Shown here: piece by piece, positions 36,586-44,970 of the stretch
Position numbering within the stretch: position 1 is the stretch's first letter
Layout: every line of letters begins with the position of its first letter
Notes under the pieces: generated by a model
Database searches by the model: none
Seen by the model: only the letters and a program-made list of their open reading frames with translations
What the model was told of the DNA's origin: nothing
Translations under genes and position numbers: made by a program
Assembly: GCF_016403105.1 (NCBI RefSeq)
Contig: NZ_CP046155.1
Coordinates: forward strand, 2,881,906 to 2,945,905
Source: Leptolyngbya sp. BL0902
Lineage (GTDB): Bacteria; Cyanobacteriota; Cyanobacteriia; Phormidesmidales; Phormidesmidaceae
DNA length: 64,000 nt
Direction: 5' to 3'

Positions 36586-36921
36586 GAGTCCGTGGTTGCG
36601 CGGTTGATTGAGGGTGTGTGAGTTCAGCGGGCTGAGGTTCCCCAAGGACGGTGCCTAGGGGGGCCGCTAGATGACCCGAACATCCGTTGTGACAAAGCAA
36701 CGAAGGACGGGCTGAAATAAAATCGCTGAATGTTAGTGTATCAGCGCTTTCAGGTCTTCTGCCAGGGCTTTAAGTTTTGCAACAAAACATCTCAGAATGT
36801 GATGCCCCTGGGCCGATACTGCGGAGAGCTGCCTGGGTACGCTGATTTAGAGATCCATAAGGCAAGGAGGAAAGTCCCTGCCGTCCGGGTTCTCCCTATC
36901 GTTGTTCCCTTGTAATTACCC
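36586..36921. other. 336-bp divergent regulatory interval between acsF and the GIDE-domain gene
   Basis: No gene is evident. The interval must carry the promoters of acsF (minus) and the GIDE-domain gene (plus). An inverted repeat CGCTGA / TCAGCG (about 36723-36745) lies in its AT-rich middle. A segment GAGGAAAGTCC at 36867-36877 matches a conserved RNase P RNA box, but nothing else of that RNA is present and it also reads as a purine-rich tract. Confidence 0.5.
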
Positions 36922-37719
36922 ATGGCAATCTTTGGTTTCCTTTTGCTGGTGGTTGGCGGTGTGCTTTGGTTTGTGCGCGGCCAGCAGGAACATCGCTCCC
37001 GCCACCTGAAGTTAGCCCACACTACCCCCATCGGTGAACTCAAAAGCCTTGCTGCCGCCGTGGCCCAAGAAATTGGCAGCGGCGACTGGCGCGACTATGT
37101 GCTGCTTTGGGGTACCGTCACCACCGAAGCTCCCCTCACCTCGCCGATGAAAGGGATGCCCTGTGTGTACTACAGCAACGCCGTCATCCGCGAGTATGAA
37201 GAAACCATCCGTGAGCAAGACGAAAAAGGGAACTGGCGCACCCGCACCCAGCGCGGCTCCGACACCGTCAGCCAAGAGCATCAGTCTATTCCCTTCGACC
37301 TGGTGGATCAGGTTTCTGAGCAAGTCACCGTAAACCCCGAAGGGGCCGATGTGGAACTGGTGGAGGTGCTGAACGAATTTCGACCAGGGCAGTCTAGCGG
37401 CGGATCGGTCTCCTTTGGCAACTTTTCGATGAATATGGGCAATGGCTTCGGCGGAGGCAATCGCCGCACCCTGGGCTACCGCTACCGGGAATCGATCTTG
37501 GCCGTGGGCCGTCAGATCACGGTGCTGGGCATGGTCAGCGACCGCACCGGAGCCCTCACCGTCGAAAAACCCAATACCAACCAGCCCTTCATCATCTCGC
37601 CCAAGTCTCAGGAAGCCCTGGTGAAATCGGCTACCCAAAACGCCCAGATCGCCTTTTGGTCAATGGTGGGCTGTTTGGGGCTGGGGCTGCTGCTGGTGGT
37701 GATTGACCTACTGTCCTAA
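36922..37719 (+). CDS. GIDE-domain (MULAN-like) membrane protein
   Basis: The protein has 265 residues. One N-terminal helix (FGFLLLVVGGVLWFV) and one C-terminal helix (IAFWSMVGCLGLGLLLVVIDLL) flank a central domain. That domain has the GIDE features: GTVTTEAPLTSPMKGMPCVYYSNAVIREYEE, then IPFDLVDQ and RYRESILAVGRQITVLG. In eukaryotes this domain is found in the mitochondrial E3 ligase MULAN; the bacterial form lacks a RING finger, so ubiquitin-ligase names are misleading. Its function in cyanobacteria is unknown. The stop overlaps the convergent trhO stop by 4 nt. Confidence 0.8.
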   Translation: MAIFGFLLLVVGGVLWFVRGQQEHRSRHLKLAHTTPIGELKSLAAAVAQEIGSGDWRDYVLLWGTVTTEAPLTSPMKGMPCVYYSNAVIREYEETIREQDEKGNWRTRTQRGSDTVSQEHQSIPFDLVDQVSEQVTVNPEGADVELVEVLNEFRPGQSSGGSVSFGNFSMNMGNGFGGGNRRTLGYRYRESILAVGRQITVLGMVSDRTGALTVEKPNTNQPFIISPKSQEALVKSATQNAQIAFWSMVGCLGLGLLLVVIDLLS

Positions 37720-38570
37720 CCGATGGTCTCCGACGGAAGGGCTGCTGATGCATCGCCGTCAGCACAGTGGGGGCAGGCTTGGCCCGGTTGGTATTGGGGC
37801 GAAGCCTGGTCTTGGGGGCTGAGGGGATAGCCACAGCCGCCGCAGAGAACATAATTTTGGGATTGCAGGCTGTGATCCACCGCCACCCGCTCGTCAAACA
37901 CAAAGCAGTCTCCTTGCCAGAGGCTATCGCTGGGGGAAATGTGCTTGAGGTAGTTCAAAATGCCGCCCTTGAGGTGGTAGACCTGCTCGAAGCCCTGGGC
38001 GCGAAGATAGGCGGTGGCCTTTTCGCAGCGGATGCCCCCGGTGCAAAACATGGCCACCTTGGGTTGTTGGGCCGGGTCGAGGTGTTGCTCAAGGTAGTCG
38101 GGCAGTTCGCGAAAGGCGTGGGTGTGGGGGTTAATGGCCCCTTGGAAGCTGCCGATCTCCACCTCAAAGTCGTTGCGGGCATCGATTAGCACCACCTCCG
38201 GATCTTGAATCAGCGCGTTCCAGTCCTGGGGTTCCACATAGGTTCCGACCTGCTGATTGGGGTTGAGGTCGGGCCGACCAATGGTGACGATTTCTGGTTT
38301 GATTTTGACCTTCATCCGCCCAAAGGGGGCCGACTCGGTGGTGGATTCTTGCACCGTCAGCGGGCCGATGGCGGGATGGGCTTGCAGCCAAGCCAACAGG
38401 TGATCCACGCTCTCCCGAAACCCAGCAACGGTGGCATTGAGCCCTTCCTCGGCGATCAAGATCGTGCCGCATAGGCCCCAGCGCTGGCTCTCGGCCAAGA
38501 GATCCTCCCGCAGTTGGGGCAAGTCACCCAGGGAAACAAACTTATAAAAGGTGGCAATCGTCCAGGTCAT
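37716..38570 (-). CDS. trhO: tRNA uridine(34) hydroxylase, rhodanese-domain type
   Basis: The protein has 284 residues. TrhO makes 5-hydroxyuridine at the wobble position of tRNA using oxygen. The N-terminal acylphosphatase-like domain (FYKFVSL, GTILIAEEGLNATVAG) is followed by a rhodanese domain with active-site CTGGIRCEKA. The C-terminal tail has CGGC and CPHC, a likely zinc-binding pair. It is the last gene of a tsaE-EVE-exbD-trhO run; a 78-nt gap separates it from exbD. Confidence 0.93.
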   Translation of the reverse strand: MTWTIATFYKFVSLGDLPQLREDLLAESQRWGLCGTILIAEEGLNATVAGFRESVDHLLAWLQAHPAIGPLTVQESTTESAPFGRMKVKIKPEIVTIGRPDLNPNQQVGTYVEPQDWNALIQDPEVVLIDARNDFEVEIGSFQGAINPHTHAFRELPDYLEQHLDPAQQPKVAMFCTGGIRCEKATAYLRAQGFEQVYHLKGGILNYLKHISPSDSLWQGDCFVFDERVAVDHSLQSQNYVLCGGCGYPLSPQDQASPQYQPGQACPHCADGDASAALPSETIG

Positions 38571-38648
38571 GGGTCTAGAGAGAGAAGGGTCAGGGCGAGG
38601 AAGCGCGGAGTTAGGGCGAGACGTCGGGCGTGGAAACGGCCTAGTTTA

Positions 38649-39083
38649 CTAAGGATTGGGAGCCTCTGGTGCGGGACGGGCTGAGGGGGGCTGGGTGGCA
38701 ATGGCAAGCTGAACGCCCTCCAGGGTTCTGATCTGATCCATCACCGCCACCACCCGCCCGTGGGGCACCGCTTGATCGGCCTGAATCACGACTACGTTAC
38801 CCACCGTTGCGGGAAGCTGGGCCTGCACAACTCCCAGCAGTTGGTCGTCGCTGACGGCTTGGCCCCCCACGGCCAAGGTTCCACTGGCTTCCACCGTTAC
38901 CACAATGGAAAGCTGGGGTTGGGCGGTGCCCGTTTCTGCCCCCGGCAGCGCCACCGTGAGCCCCTCATTGCGGCTGAGGTACAGGCTCGACACCAGGAAA
39001 AAGACCAGCACCGCAAACACCACATCGATCATGGGCACGATGTTGATCTGGGGGGGAGACTCTGGTTCTTCGGGCCAACGCAT
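38649..39083 (-). CDS. ExbD/TolR-family biopolymer transport protein
   Basis: The protein has 144 residues. A short N-terminus with INIVPMIDVVFAVLVFFLV contains the membrane-embedded Asp that couples proton flow in ExbD/TolR proteins. A periplasmic domain follows (TVEASGTLAVGGQAVSDDQL, GNVVVIQADQAVPHGRVVAVMD). Such proteins act with an ExbB/TolQ partner to energise outer-membrane transport; no exbB gene is visible nearby. It sits 34 nt after the EVE gene. Confidence 0.9.
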   Translation of the reverse strand: MRWPEEPESPPQINIVPMIDVVFAVLVFFLVSSLYLSRNEGLTVALPGAETGTAQPQLSIVVTVEASGTLAVGGQAVSDDQLLGVVQAQLPATVGNVVVIQADQAVPHGRVVAVMDQIRTLEGVQLAIATQPPSARPAPEAPNP

Positions 39084-39117
39084 GGGCTTCTACTGGCTTA
39101 ACTTCTCCAGACCTAAC

Positions 39118-39576
39118 CTAGGCAGATCGCGCCATGGCCAGCAGGCGTTCTGCCACGGCATCAGCCACGGGCATCACCGATAGCCGATTGCCCCGCCGCA
39201 CTACCCACAAATCCTCTGGGGAAAAGGCGTCCTTCAGTTGGTCGAGGGTGATTCCGGTGGGAAAGGTCTCTACGTAGCCCACCACCACGGTACGCCAGCG
39301 GGGCTTGTCCGGTGACGATTTGGCGTCATAATACTTGTGGGTGGGGTCAAACTGGGTAGGATCAACCACGTTGGCTTCTACGATTTTGGCCAGCCCCACA
39401 ATGCCCGGTGGCTTGGTGTTGGAGTGGTAGAAAAACGCCAGGTCGCCCACCGCCATACTGGTGAGAAAATTGCGGGCTTGGTAGTTTCGCACCCCGTCCC
39501 ACAGTTCGGTTTGGTCGCGGGCGAGGTCATTGATACCGTAGACATCGGGTTCAGACTTCATCAACCAGTAGGCCAT
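39118..39576 (-). CDS. EVE-domain protein
   Basis: The protein has 152 residues. The EVE domain is a PUA-like fold that binds modified nucleic acid bases. The sequence MAYWLMKSEPDVYGINDL, the WDGVRNYQARNFL loop, GDLAFFYHSN and PGIVGLAKI are highly characteristic. The start codon lies inside the 3' end of tsaE, giving a 26-nt overlap and probable translational coupling. Confidence 0.93.
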   Translation of the reverse strand: MAYWLMKSEPDVYGINDLARDQTELWDGVRNYQARNFLTSMAVGDLAFFYHSNTKPPGIVGLAKIVEANVVDPTQFDPTHKYYDAKSSPDKPRWRTVVVGYVETFPTGITLDQLKDAFSPEDLWVVRRGNRLSVMPVADAVAERLLAMARSA

Positions 39577-40051
39577 GGCTTAGCAGGTTCTCCAACAACG
39601 CGCGATGGGAAGGGTTTTGGGTGGATAGGGTGACGTTACGGCCACCGTGGTCAGCATAGGTGAGGGCCAGGTGAACCGCCTGGGGCGGGAGATTATCCAA
39701 CCGCTCGGCCCATTCAATGGCGACGATGCCGGGGGCGGTTTCCTGCTCGTCCCAATAGGCTTCTAGGTAGAGATCGTTCACCTCATGGCCATCGAGCCGA
39801 TAGAGGTCGAGATGGTATAGGGGCACTCGGCCTTCGAGGTATTCGTTCACCAGGGTAAAGGTGGGACTGCTGATGGGATCCACAATGCCCAAACCCGTCC
39901 CTAACCCTTGAATTAGCGTTGTTTTGCCGCTGCCCAAATCCCCCGACAGCAGCAAGATTGTTCCCGCTGGCAGCACTCGCCCCAGGTCTTCCCCTAGCCG
40001 CTGGGTCGCCGCCGCATCGGGCAACTCAAGTTCCATCACCACGCCATCCAT
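39551..40051 (-). CDS. tsaE: tRNA threonylcarbamoyladenosine biosynthesis ATPase TsaE
   Basis: The protein has 166 residues. TsaE is the small ATPase of the TsaB-TsaD-TsaE complex that forms t6A37. Walker A is SGDLGSGKTT, followed by SSPTFTLVNEY, the LYHLDLYRLD segment and the VAIEWAERL motif with its conserved Trp. It is the first gene of a four-gene minus-strand run. An internal ATG at 40036 is a possible start. Confidence 0.93.
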   Translation of the reverse strand: MDGVVMELELPDAAATQRLGEDLGRVLPAGTILLLSGDLGSGKTTLIQGLGTGLGIVDPISSPTFTLVNEYLEGRVPLYHLDLYRLDGHEVNDLYLEAYWDEQETAPGIVAIEWAERLDNLPPQAVHLALTYADHGGRNVTLSTQNPSHRALLENLLSHGLLVDEV

Positions 40052-40242
40052 ACACAGAATTGAGATACAGAGTCCATACCCCGATTGTCGTCCATTTCAG
40101 AGCACACCTTGAGCACACGCGGTACCCAAAACCTAGCCTAGGGTAGAGGCATCGTAGCGGGAGCTACGGTTTTATAGGACTATCTGGCTCTGCAAAGACC
40201 GTCCCTGTTTTACTGATTGTCTCATCACGATCAGCCGTTTTG

Positions 40243-41676
40243 ATGCCCGCTCGGCCCAGGCAACGGACTTGGTTTGAGCGACCCGGTGGGCCGCCTTGGG
40301 AGTCAGGCTGGTTCGCTGGTGAGGCTTTTGTTTTGGCACATCTGGGTAATATTCATCTTTGGCGTGGGCTTGGGAATCGGCTGTGGTCGCTGTTGCGGGC
40401 TGTCCTGCGGCGGCGCTGGCGCTGGCTTGGCCTAGCCCTGCTGAGTAGCGCGATGCTGTGGATTTATAGTCCGGTGGCGGTGTCCCAGTCGCCGGATCCG
40501 GTGACGATTTCGTTTTTGGTGCGGGCGGTAGAGGCAGAACAACTCCAGCCCTTGGCCGATGCCTTTATGGCCGAAAACCCCGACATTCGCATCGACATTG
40601 TGCGTGGCCCCAATTCCGCCGATGCGGTGGAAAACCTCTACACCACCTCCTTTTTGCTGCGGGATTCCCCCTACGATTTGGTCTATGCCGATGTGGTGTG
40701 GATTCCCAAACTGGCGGCGGCGGGGTGGTTGGTGGATTTGTCGGATCGGGTGGATGCCGCTGATCTCGCTGAGTTCCTGGAGGCCGACATTGTGGCAGGG
40801 CAATACCAGGACGGCCTCTATCGCATGCCCTTTCGGTCGGACATGGGGATGCTTTACTACCGCACCGACCTGCTGGATGCAGCGGGACTTTCGGCCCCAG
40901 ACACCTTTGACGAGTTGATTTCTGCCTCCCAGACCCTTCAGGATCGGGGGGACGTGCCCTGGGGCTTTGTGTGGCAGGGCTTGCAGTACGAGGGCTTGGT
41001 GACCAATTTTGTGGAAATTGTGGCGGGCTTTGGCGGCTTTTGGGTGGATGCCGATTCCCTGGAAGTGGGTCTGGATGCGCCGGAGGCGATTCAGGCCGTG
41101 GAGTTCATGCGCGGCGTGATTACCGACGGCATCACCCCTCCCGGTGTGACCAATTATTTAGAAGAAGATTCCCTGCGGCAGTTTGAGGCGGGCAATGCAG
41201 CCTTTCTACGCAACTGGCCCTACGTCTGGGCCGAGGCCAACCGCCCCGGTTCCCCCGTGGCCGGAAACATTGCCCTGAAGCCGATGGTTCATGCGCCGGG
41301 GCAGTCTCCGGCGGCCTGTTTGGGCGGTTGGGGCTTTGGTCTGTCTAACACCAGCCCCCACCCCGATGAGGCTTGGCGGGTGGTGGACTACTTCACCAGT
41401 CCGGCGGTGATGAAGCGCTTTGTGGTGGAGAACGCCTACGTGCCCAGCCGTCGCGCCCTGTTCACCGACCCGGAGGTGCTGGCGGCCTATCCCCACTTTC
41501 AGCAGTTGTTGGAAGTAGCGGAAACCACGGTGCCCCGCCCCCCGGTGGGCCAATACGCCCAGCTTTCGGACATTTTGCAGCGCTACCTCAGTGCTGCCCT
41601 CACGAACCAGCTTTCCCCGGAAGCCGCCATGGAAGCCGCTGCCCGTGAAAGTCGTCGCGTGTTGGGGACGGTGTGA
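40243..41676 (+). CDS. Sugar ABC transporter, extracellular solute-binding protein
   Basis: The protein has 477 residues from the ATG at 40243. The basic segment LRRRWRW and the hydrophobic GLALLSSAMLWIYSPVAVSQ form the signal at about residues 54-82; the leading residues are unusually long, so the true start may be a later TTG or GTG. The mature protein follows the MalE-type fold of family 1 binding proteins: LVRAVEAEQLQPLADAFM, YDLVYADVVWIPKLA, MPFRSDMGMLYYRTDLL, AAFLRNWPYVWA and GGWGFGLSNTSPHPDEAW. It is the first gene of an ABC importer operon whose next gene overlaps or abuts it. Confidence 0.88.
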   Translation: MPARPRQRTWFERPGGPPWESGWFAGEAFVLAHLGNIHLWRGLGNRLWSLLRAVLRRRWRWLGLALLSSAMLWIYSPVAVSQSPDPVTISFLVRAVEAEQLQPLADAFMAENPDIRIDIVRGPNSADAVENLYTTSFLLRDSPYDLVYADVVWIPKLAAAGWLVDLSDRVDAADLAEFLEADIVAGQYQDGLYRMPFRSDMGMLYYRTDLLDAAGLSAPDTFDELISASQTLQDRGDVPWGFVWQGLQYEGLVTNFVEIVAGFGGFWVDADSLEVGLDAPEAIQAVEFMRGVITDGITPPGVTNYLEEDSLRQFEAGNAAFLRNWPYVWAEANRPGSPVAGNIALKPMVHAPGQSPAACLGGWGFGLSNTSPHPDEAWRVVDYFTSPAVMKRFVVENAYVPSRRALFTDPEVLAAYPHFQQLLEVAETTVPRPPVGQYAQLSDILQRYLSAALTNQLSPEAAMEAAARESRRVLGTV

Positions 41677-41678
41677 TC

Positions 41679-42575
41679 ATGAGAGACTACCTTCGCGAAC
41701 GGGAACGTCGCACTGGACTGTGGCTGATTGCCCCCGCCTTTGCCCTGCTGCTGTTGGTCTATGCCTACCCCATCCTGCGGTCGTTTTGGCTCAGCCTGTT
41801 TACCGAGAACCTGAGCACCAACCTGTCTCCAGTGTTCAGCGGCGGCGAGAACTATATCCGCATGGCCGAAGATGGCCGTTTTTGGCAAAGTTTGGGTAAT
41901 ACGGCTGTTTTCACCAGCGTTTCCCTGGTGGCGGAACTGGGCCTGGGGATGATCATCGCCCTCGCCCTCAACCAAGCCTTCTTGGGCCGAGGCGGGGTGC
42001 GTACCATCGCCATTTTGCCCTGGGCCTTGCCTACGGCGCTGATTGCCCTGGCTTGGCGCTGGATTTTTAACGACGAATTCGGCGTCTGGAACGACCTGCT
42101 GCTGCGGCTGCAACTCATCGGCAATCCGGTCAACTGGCTGGGCGACCCCAACTGGGCCATGGTGGCCGTGATCGCCGCCGATGTCTGGAAGACCACCTCC
42201 TTTGTGGCCATCCTGCTGCTGGCCGGGTTGCAGTCCATTCCCCAGGATTTGTACGAAGCCCATGCCCTGGATGGGGCCTCGCCCTGGCAAAGCTTTCGGC
42301 AAATTACCCTGCCGTTGATTGCCCCCCAAATCCTGATCGCCCTGCTGTTCCGCTTTGCCCAAGCCTTCGGCATCTTCGACCTAATCCAGGTGATGACCAA
42401 CGGCGGTCCGGGCGGTGCCACGGAAATGGTGTCGATCTATATCTATGCCACCGTCATGCGCTACCTCGACTTTGGCTATGGCGCGGCCCTGGTGGTGGTG
42501 ACGTTTTTGATGTTGATTGCCGTCGTCGCCCTCGCCGCCCTCTACCTCTCCCGCCTGCGAGCCAAAACCGAATGA
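41679..42575 (+). CDS. Sugar ABC transporter permease, MalF/UgpA type
   Basis: The protein has 298 residues with six hydrophobic helices. The EAA loop YEAHALDGASPWQSFRQITLPLI (about residues 190-212, key residues E-A-x-x-D-G-A) contacts the ATPase. The PTALIALAWRWIFND and TNGGPGGATEM stretches are typical of the first permease of carbohydrate importers. The ATG at 41679 lies just after the TGA of the binding protein gene; a GTG at 41673 is possible. It precedes the second permease by 127 nt. Confidence 0.9.
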   Translation: MRDYLRERERRTGLWLIAPAFALLLLVYAYPILRSFWLSLFTENLSTNLSPVFSGGENYIRMAEDGRFWQSLGNTAVFTSVSLVAELGLGMIIALALNQAFLGRGGVRTIAILPWALPTALIALAWRWIFNDEFGVWNDLLLRLQLIGNPVNWLGDPNWAMVAVIAADVWKTTSFVAILLLAGLQSIPQDLYEAHALDGASPWQSFRQITLPLIAPQILIALLFRFAQAFGIFDLIQVMTNGGPGGATEMVSIYIYATVMRYLDFGYGAALVVVTFLMLIAVVALAALYLSRLRAKTE

Positions 42576-42587
42576 CACGGTGGATTT

Positions 42588-42670
42588 TTCGCGTTGGCGT
42601 TATGCAGCCAACCTAACGGTGCATTGCTTCGCGTTGGCGTCAGCCTCGCCTTGGCGTTATGCACCCTACG
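42588..42670. repeat. Interspersed TTCGCGTTGGCGT repeat between the permease genes
   Basis: TTCGCGTTGGCGT occurs at 42588-42600 and 42628-42640, and GCGTTATGCA follows at about 42597-42606 and 42654-42663, so the spacer consists of two overlapping copies of one repeat. It ends in GCACCCTACG, a 10-mer seen again at 55743-55753. Such GC-rich interspersed elements are common in filamentous cyanobacteria. Confidence 0.55.
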
Positions 42671-42702
42671 TGATCCCTCTCTCCCCCTCTCCCCCTCTCC
42701 CT

Positions 42703-43575
42703 ATGACCACCCATTCCCCGACCACTCACCCCACCCGATCTCTGCCCTGGATGCGAATCCTGCTGTGGACTGCCGTGGGCTTTACGGTGTTGTTTAGCCT
42801 TGGCCCGGTGCTGTGGCAGGTGTTGACCTCGATTAAAACCAACGATGCCATCACCCAAACCCCGGTGGTGTATTTTCCAGGGCTGGATCAGCTCACCTTG
42901 GATCACTACCTGGATCTGTTTCGGCGCAATCGGTTCTATATCTACATGGGCAACAGTGCCCTGGTGTCGGTGGTGTCTACGGTGCTGTGCCTGGGGCTGG
43001 GTTCCCCCGCCGCCTATGCCCTGGCGCGGTTGCGGGTGCCGGGGAAGCAAATTCTGCTGGCCCTAGTGCTGGTGGTGACGTTATTTCCCTACATTCTGCT
43101 GTTTTTGGGATTGCTGGAACTGGTGCGACTGCTGGGCTGGGCTAACAACTACCTGGCGTTGATTGTGCCCTACACCGCCATCAATTTGCCGCTGACGATT
43201 TTGGTAATGCGAAGCTTTTTCCAGCAGTTGCCCAGGGATTTAGAAGACTCCGCCAAAGTAGACGGCTACAACACCCTACAAATGCTCCAGCAAATTCTGC
43301 TGCCCATGACCCTCCCCGCCCTCGTCACCACGGGCATCCTCACCTTCATCTTTGCCTGGAATGAATACCTCTTTGCCCTCACCTTCATGACCCGCGAATC
43401 CATGAAGACCATCCCCGTCGCCGCCGCCCAACTCGGAGGCACCACCCTATTTGAAGTCCCCTACGGCCCCCTCGCCGCCGCCACCGTAGTCGGCACGTTG
43501 CCCCTGGTGCTGCTGGTGCTGTTCTTCCAGCGGCGCATCGTCCAAGGTTTAACCGCAGGTTCAGTGAAGGGGTAG
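42703..43575 (+). CDS. Sugar ABC transporter permease, MalG/UgpE type
   Basis: The protein has 290 residues with six helices. The EAA loop is LEDSAKVDGYNTLQMLQQI, followed by FIFAWNEYLFALTF, both diagnostic of the second carbohydrate permease. The start is directly preceded by a C/T-only tract (tandem CCCTCTCC units, 42675-42702) with no Shine-Dalgarno, so translation may rely on coupling or on leader-independent initiation. It precedes the ATPase gene by about 200 nt of repeats. Confidence 0.9.
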   Translation: MTTHSPTTHPTRSLPWMRILLWTAVGFTVLFSLGPVLWQVLTSIKTNDAITQTPVVYFPGLDQLTLDHYLDLFRRNRFYIYMGNSALVSVVSTVLCLGLGSPAAYALARLRVPGKQILLALVLVVTLFPYILLFLGLLELVRLLGWANNYLALIVPYTAINLPLTILVMRSFFQQLPRDLEDSAKVDGYNTLQMLQQILLPMTLPALVTTGILTFIFAWNEYLFALTFMTRESMKTIPVAAAQLGGTTLFEVPYGPLAAATVVGTLPLVLLVLFFQRRIVQGLTAGSVKG

Positions 43576-43583
43576 CGGTGGAT

Positions 43584-43680
43584 TACCCTCACCCCCAGCC
43601 CCTCTCCCAGGAGGGAGAGGGGAGCCAGAATGCCTTCAAAGTCCCTCTCCCAGCTTGGGAGAGGGATTGAGGGAGAGGGA
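43584..43680. repeat. Two copies of the CCCTCTCCC palindromic repeat
   Basis: The first hairpin pairs CCCCTCTCCC (43599-43608) with GGGAGAGGGG (43613-43622). The second pairs CCCTCTCCCA (43643-43652) with TGGGAGAGGG (43656-43665) and is followed by GATTGAGGGAGAGGG. The lead-in CCCTCACCCCCAGCC is also present at 53854-53870. They lie between the second permease and ATPase genes and may act as attenuators or RNA stabilisers. Confidence 0.8.
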
Positions 43681-43733
43681 CAAAGCCACGATAACAGGGG
43701 TGTTAGCGATGGGTCAGGCCTGAATTTTTAGAG

Positions 43734-43768
43734 ACTGAACTTTGAATTTTGAACTTTGAACTTTGGAT
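43734..43768. repeat. Degenerate heptanucleotide tandem repeat (TTTGAAC)
   Basis: Five adjacent heptamers read ACTGAAC, TTTGAAT, TTTGAAC, TTTGAAC and TTTGGAT, just upstream of the ATPase ATG. Short tandemly repeated heptamers of this kind are a known feature of filamentous cyanobacterial genomes; the copy number may vary between strains. Confidence 0.7.
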
Positions 43769-43776
43769 ACCCCACC

Positions 43777-44847
43777 ATGGCAAAACTTGAACTCAAAAAC
43801 CTCCGCAAAGCCTACAGCGACACCATCGTTCCGGTGAAGGACATCAGCCTCACCGTGACCGACGACGAATTTCTCACCCTAGTCGGGCCGTCGGGCTGCG
43901 GCAAATCCACCATTCTGCGGCTGATTGCCGGATTGGAGCAGCCCACCCAAGGCCAAGTGTGCATTGGCGAACGCGACGTTAGCCCCCTGCCGCCGGGGGA
44001 TCGCAACATTGCCATGGTGTTCCAAAGCTACGCCCTCTACCCCCACATGACGGTGCAGCAAAACATCGCCTCTGGCCTGAAGCTGCGCAACCTGGCCGGG
44101 GGCGACATCCAAAAGCGCGTCCACGAAGCCTCTAGCCTGCTGGGGTTGGATGACCTCCTCGACCGCAAGCCCGCCAAGCTATCGGGGGGGCAACGGCAGC
44201 GGGTGGCCCTAGCCCGTGCCCTGGTGCGCCAGCCGGACGTGTTTTTGCTGGATGAACCCCTCAGCAACCTCGATGCCCTGCTGCGGGAACAGGTGCGGGC
44301 CGACCTGAAGCAGCTTTTTGCCGACCAAAAATCCCCCACCGTCTACGTCACCCACGACCAAACCGAGGCCATGACCCTCTCCACCCAGGTTGCCGTGCTG
44401 AACGATGGCTACCTGCAACAGTTGGGCCGACCCGAAGACATCTACAAACGCCCCGCCAATCGCTTTGTGGCCGGGTTCATCGGCAGTCCCCAAATGAATT
44501 TGCTGACCTGTGATCGCGCAGGCCAAACCGTCATCCTCGGCGGAACCCGCATCACCGCCCCCATGCCCCTACCCGACCACAGTACCGTGGTGCTAGGGCT
44601 GCGGCCTGAGGATGTGCGCCTCCCCCGCCAGGGCGACTCGATTCTTCTGCGCGGCAATGTGTTTTTGGTGGAAAATCTAGGCATGGCCAATTTGGTCAGC
44701 CTGCACCTGAATGGCGACCCCCAAACCACGCTGCGTACCCTACTTCCCGCCGATGCCACCTGGAGCCACGACCATCTGGAACTGGCCATTTCCCCCGCTG
44801 CCATTCACTGGTTTGATACCGAAACGGGCCAGCGGTTGGGGGCTTAA
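43777..44847 (+). CDS. Sugar ABC transporter ATP-binding protein, MalK/UgpC type
   Basis: The protein has 356 residues. Walker A is GPSGCGKST (about residues 36-44), the Q-loop is in VFQSYALYPHM, the ABC signature is LSGGQRQRVA, Walker B is VFLLDEPLSNLDA and the switch His is in YVTHDQTEAM. The C-terminal regulatory TOBE/OB domain (FIGSPQMNLL, VLGLRPEDVRL) is the MalK type. It completes the importer with the three preceding genes. The ATG at 43777 has the family N-terminus; the longer frame starting at 43756 is not supported. Confidence 0.92.
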   Translation: MAKLELKNLRKAYSDTIVPVKDISLTVTDDEFLTLVGPSGCGKSTILRLIAGLEQPTQGQVCIGERDVSPLPPGDRNIAMVFQSYALYPHMTVQQNIASGLKLRNLAGGDIQKRVHEASSLLGLDDLLDRKPAKLSGGQRQRVALARALVRQPDVFLLDEPLSNLDALLREQVRADLKQLFADQKSPTVYVTHDQTEAMTLSTQVAVLNDGYLQQLGRPEDIYKRPANRFVAGFIGSPQMNLLTCDRAGQTVILGGTRITAPMPLPDHSTVVLGLRPEDVRLPRQGDSILLRGNVFLVENLGMANLVSLHLNGDPQTTLRTLLPADATWSHDHLELAISPAAIHWFDTETGQRLGA

Positions 44848-44970
44848 TAGGGTACCTTGTTGCGTGGAAAGCCTGGGGTGAATTGCTTCGCGAATGACCC
44901 CTACGAGATCCTACGAGATCCTTAACGTCGGCGTTAGCTTCGCCTATGCTGATAGCGGCGGGACTCTACC

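Noticed and set aside
36867..36877. GAGGAAAGTCC, a match to a conserved box of RNase P RNA
   Set aside because: None of the other conserved RNase P RNA segments follows, and a protein gene starts only 45 nt downstream, so there is no space for the roughly 400-nt RNA.
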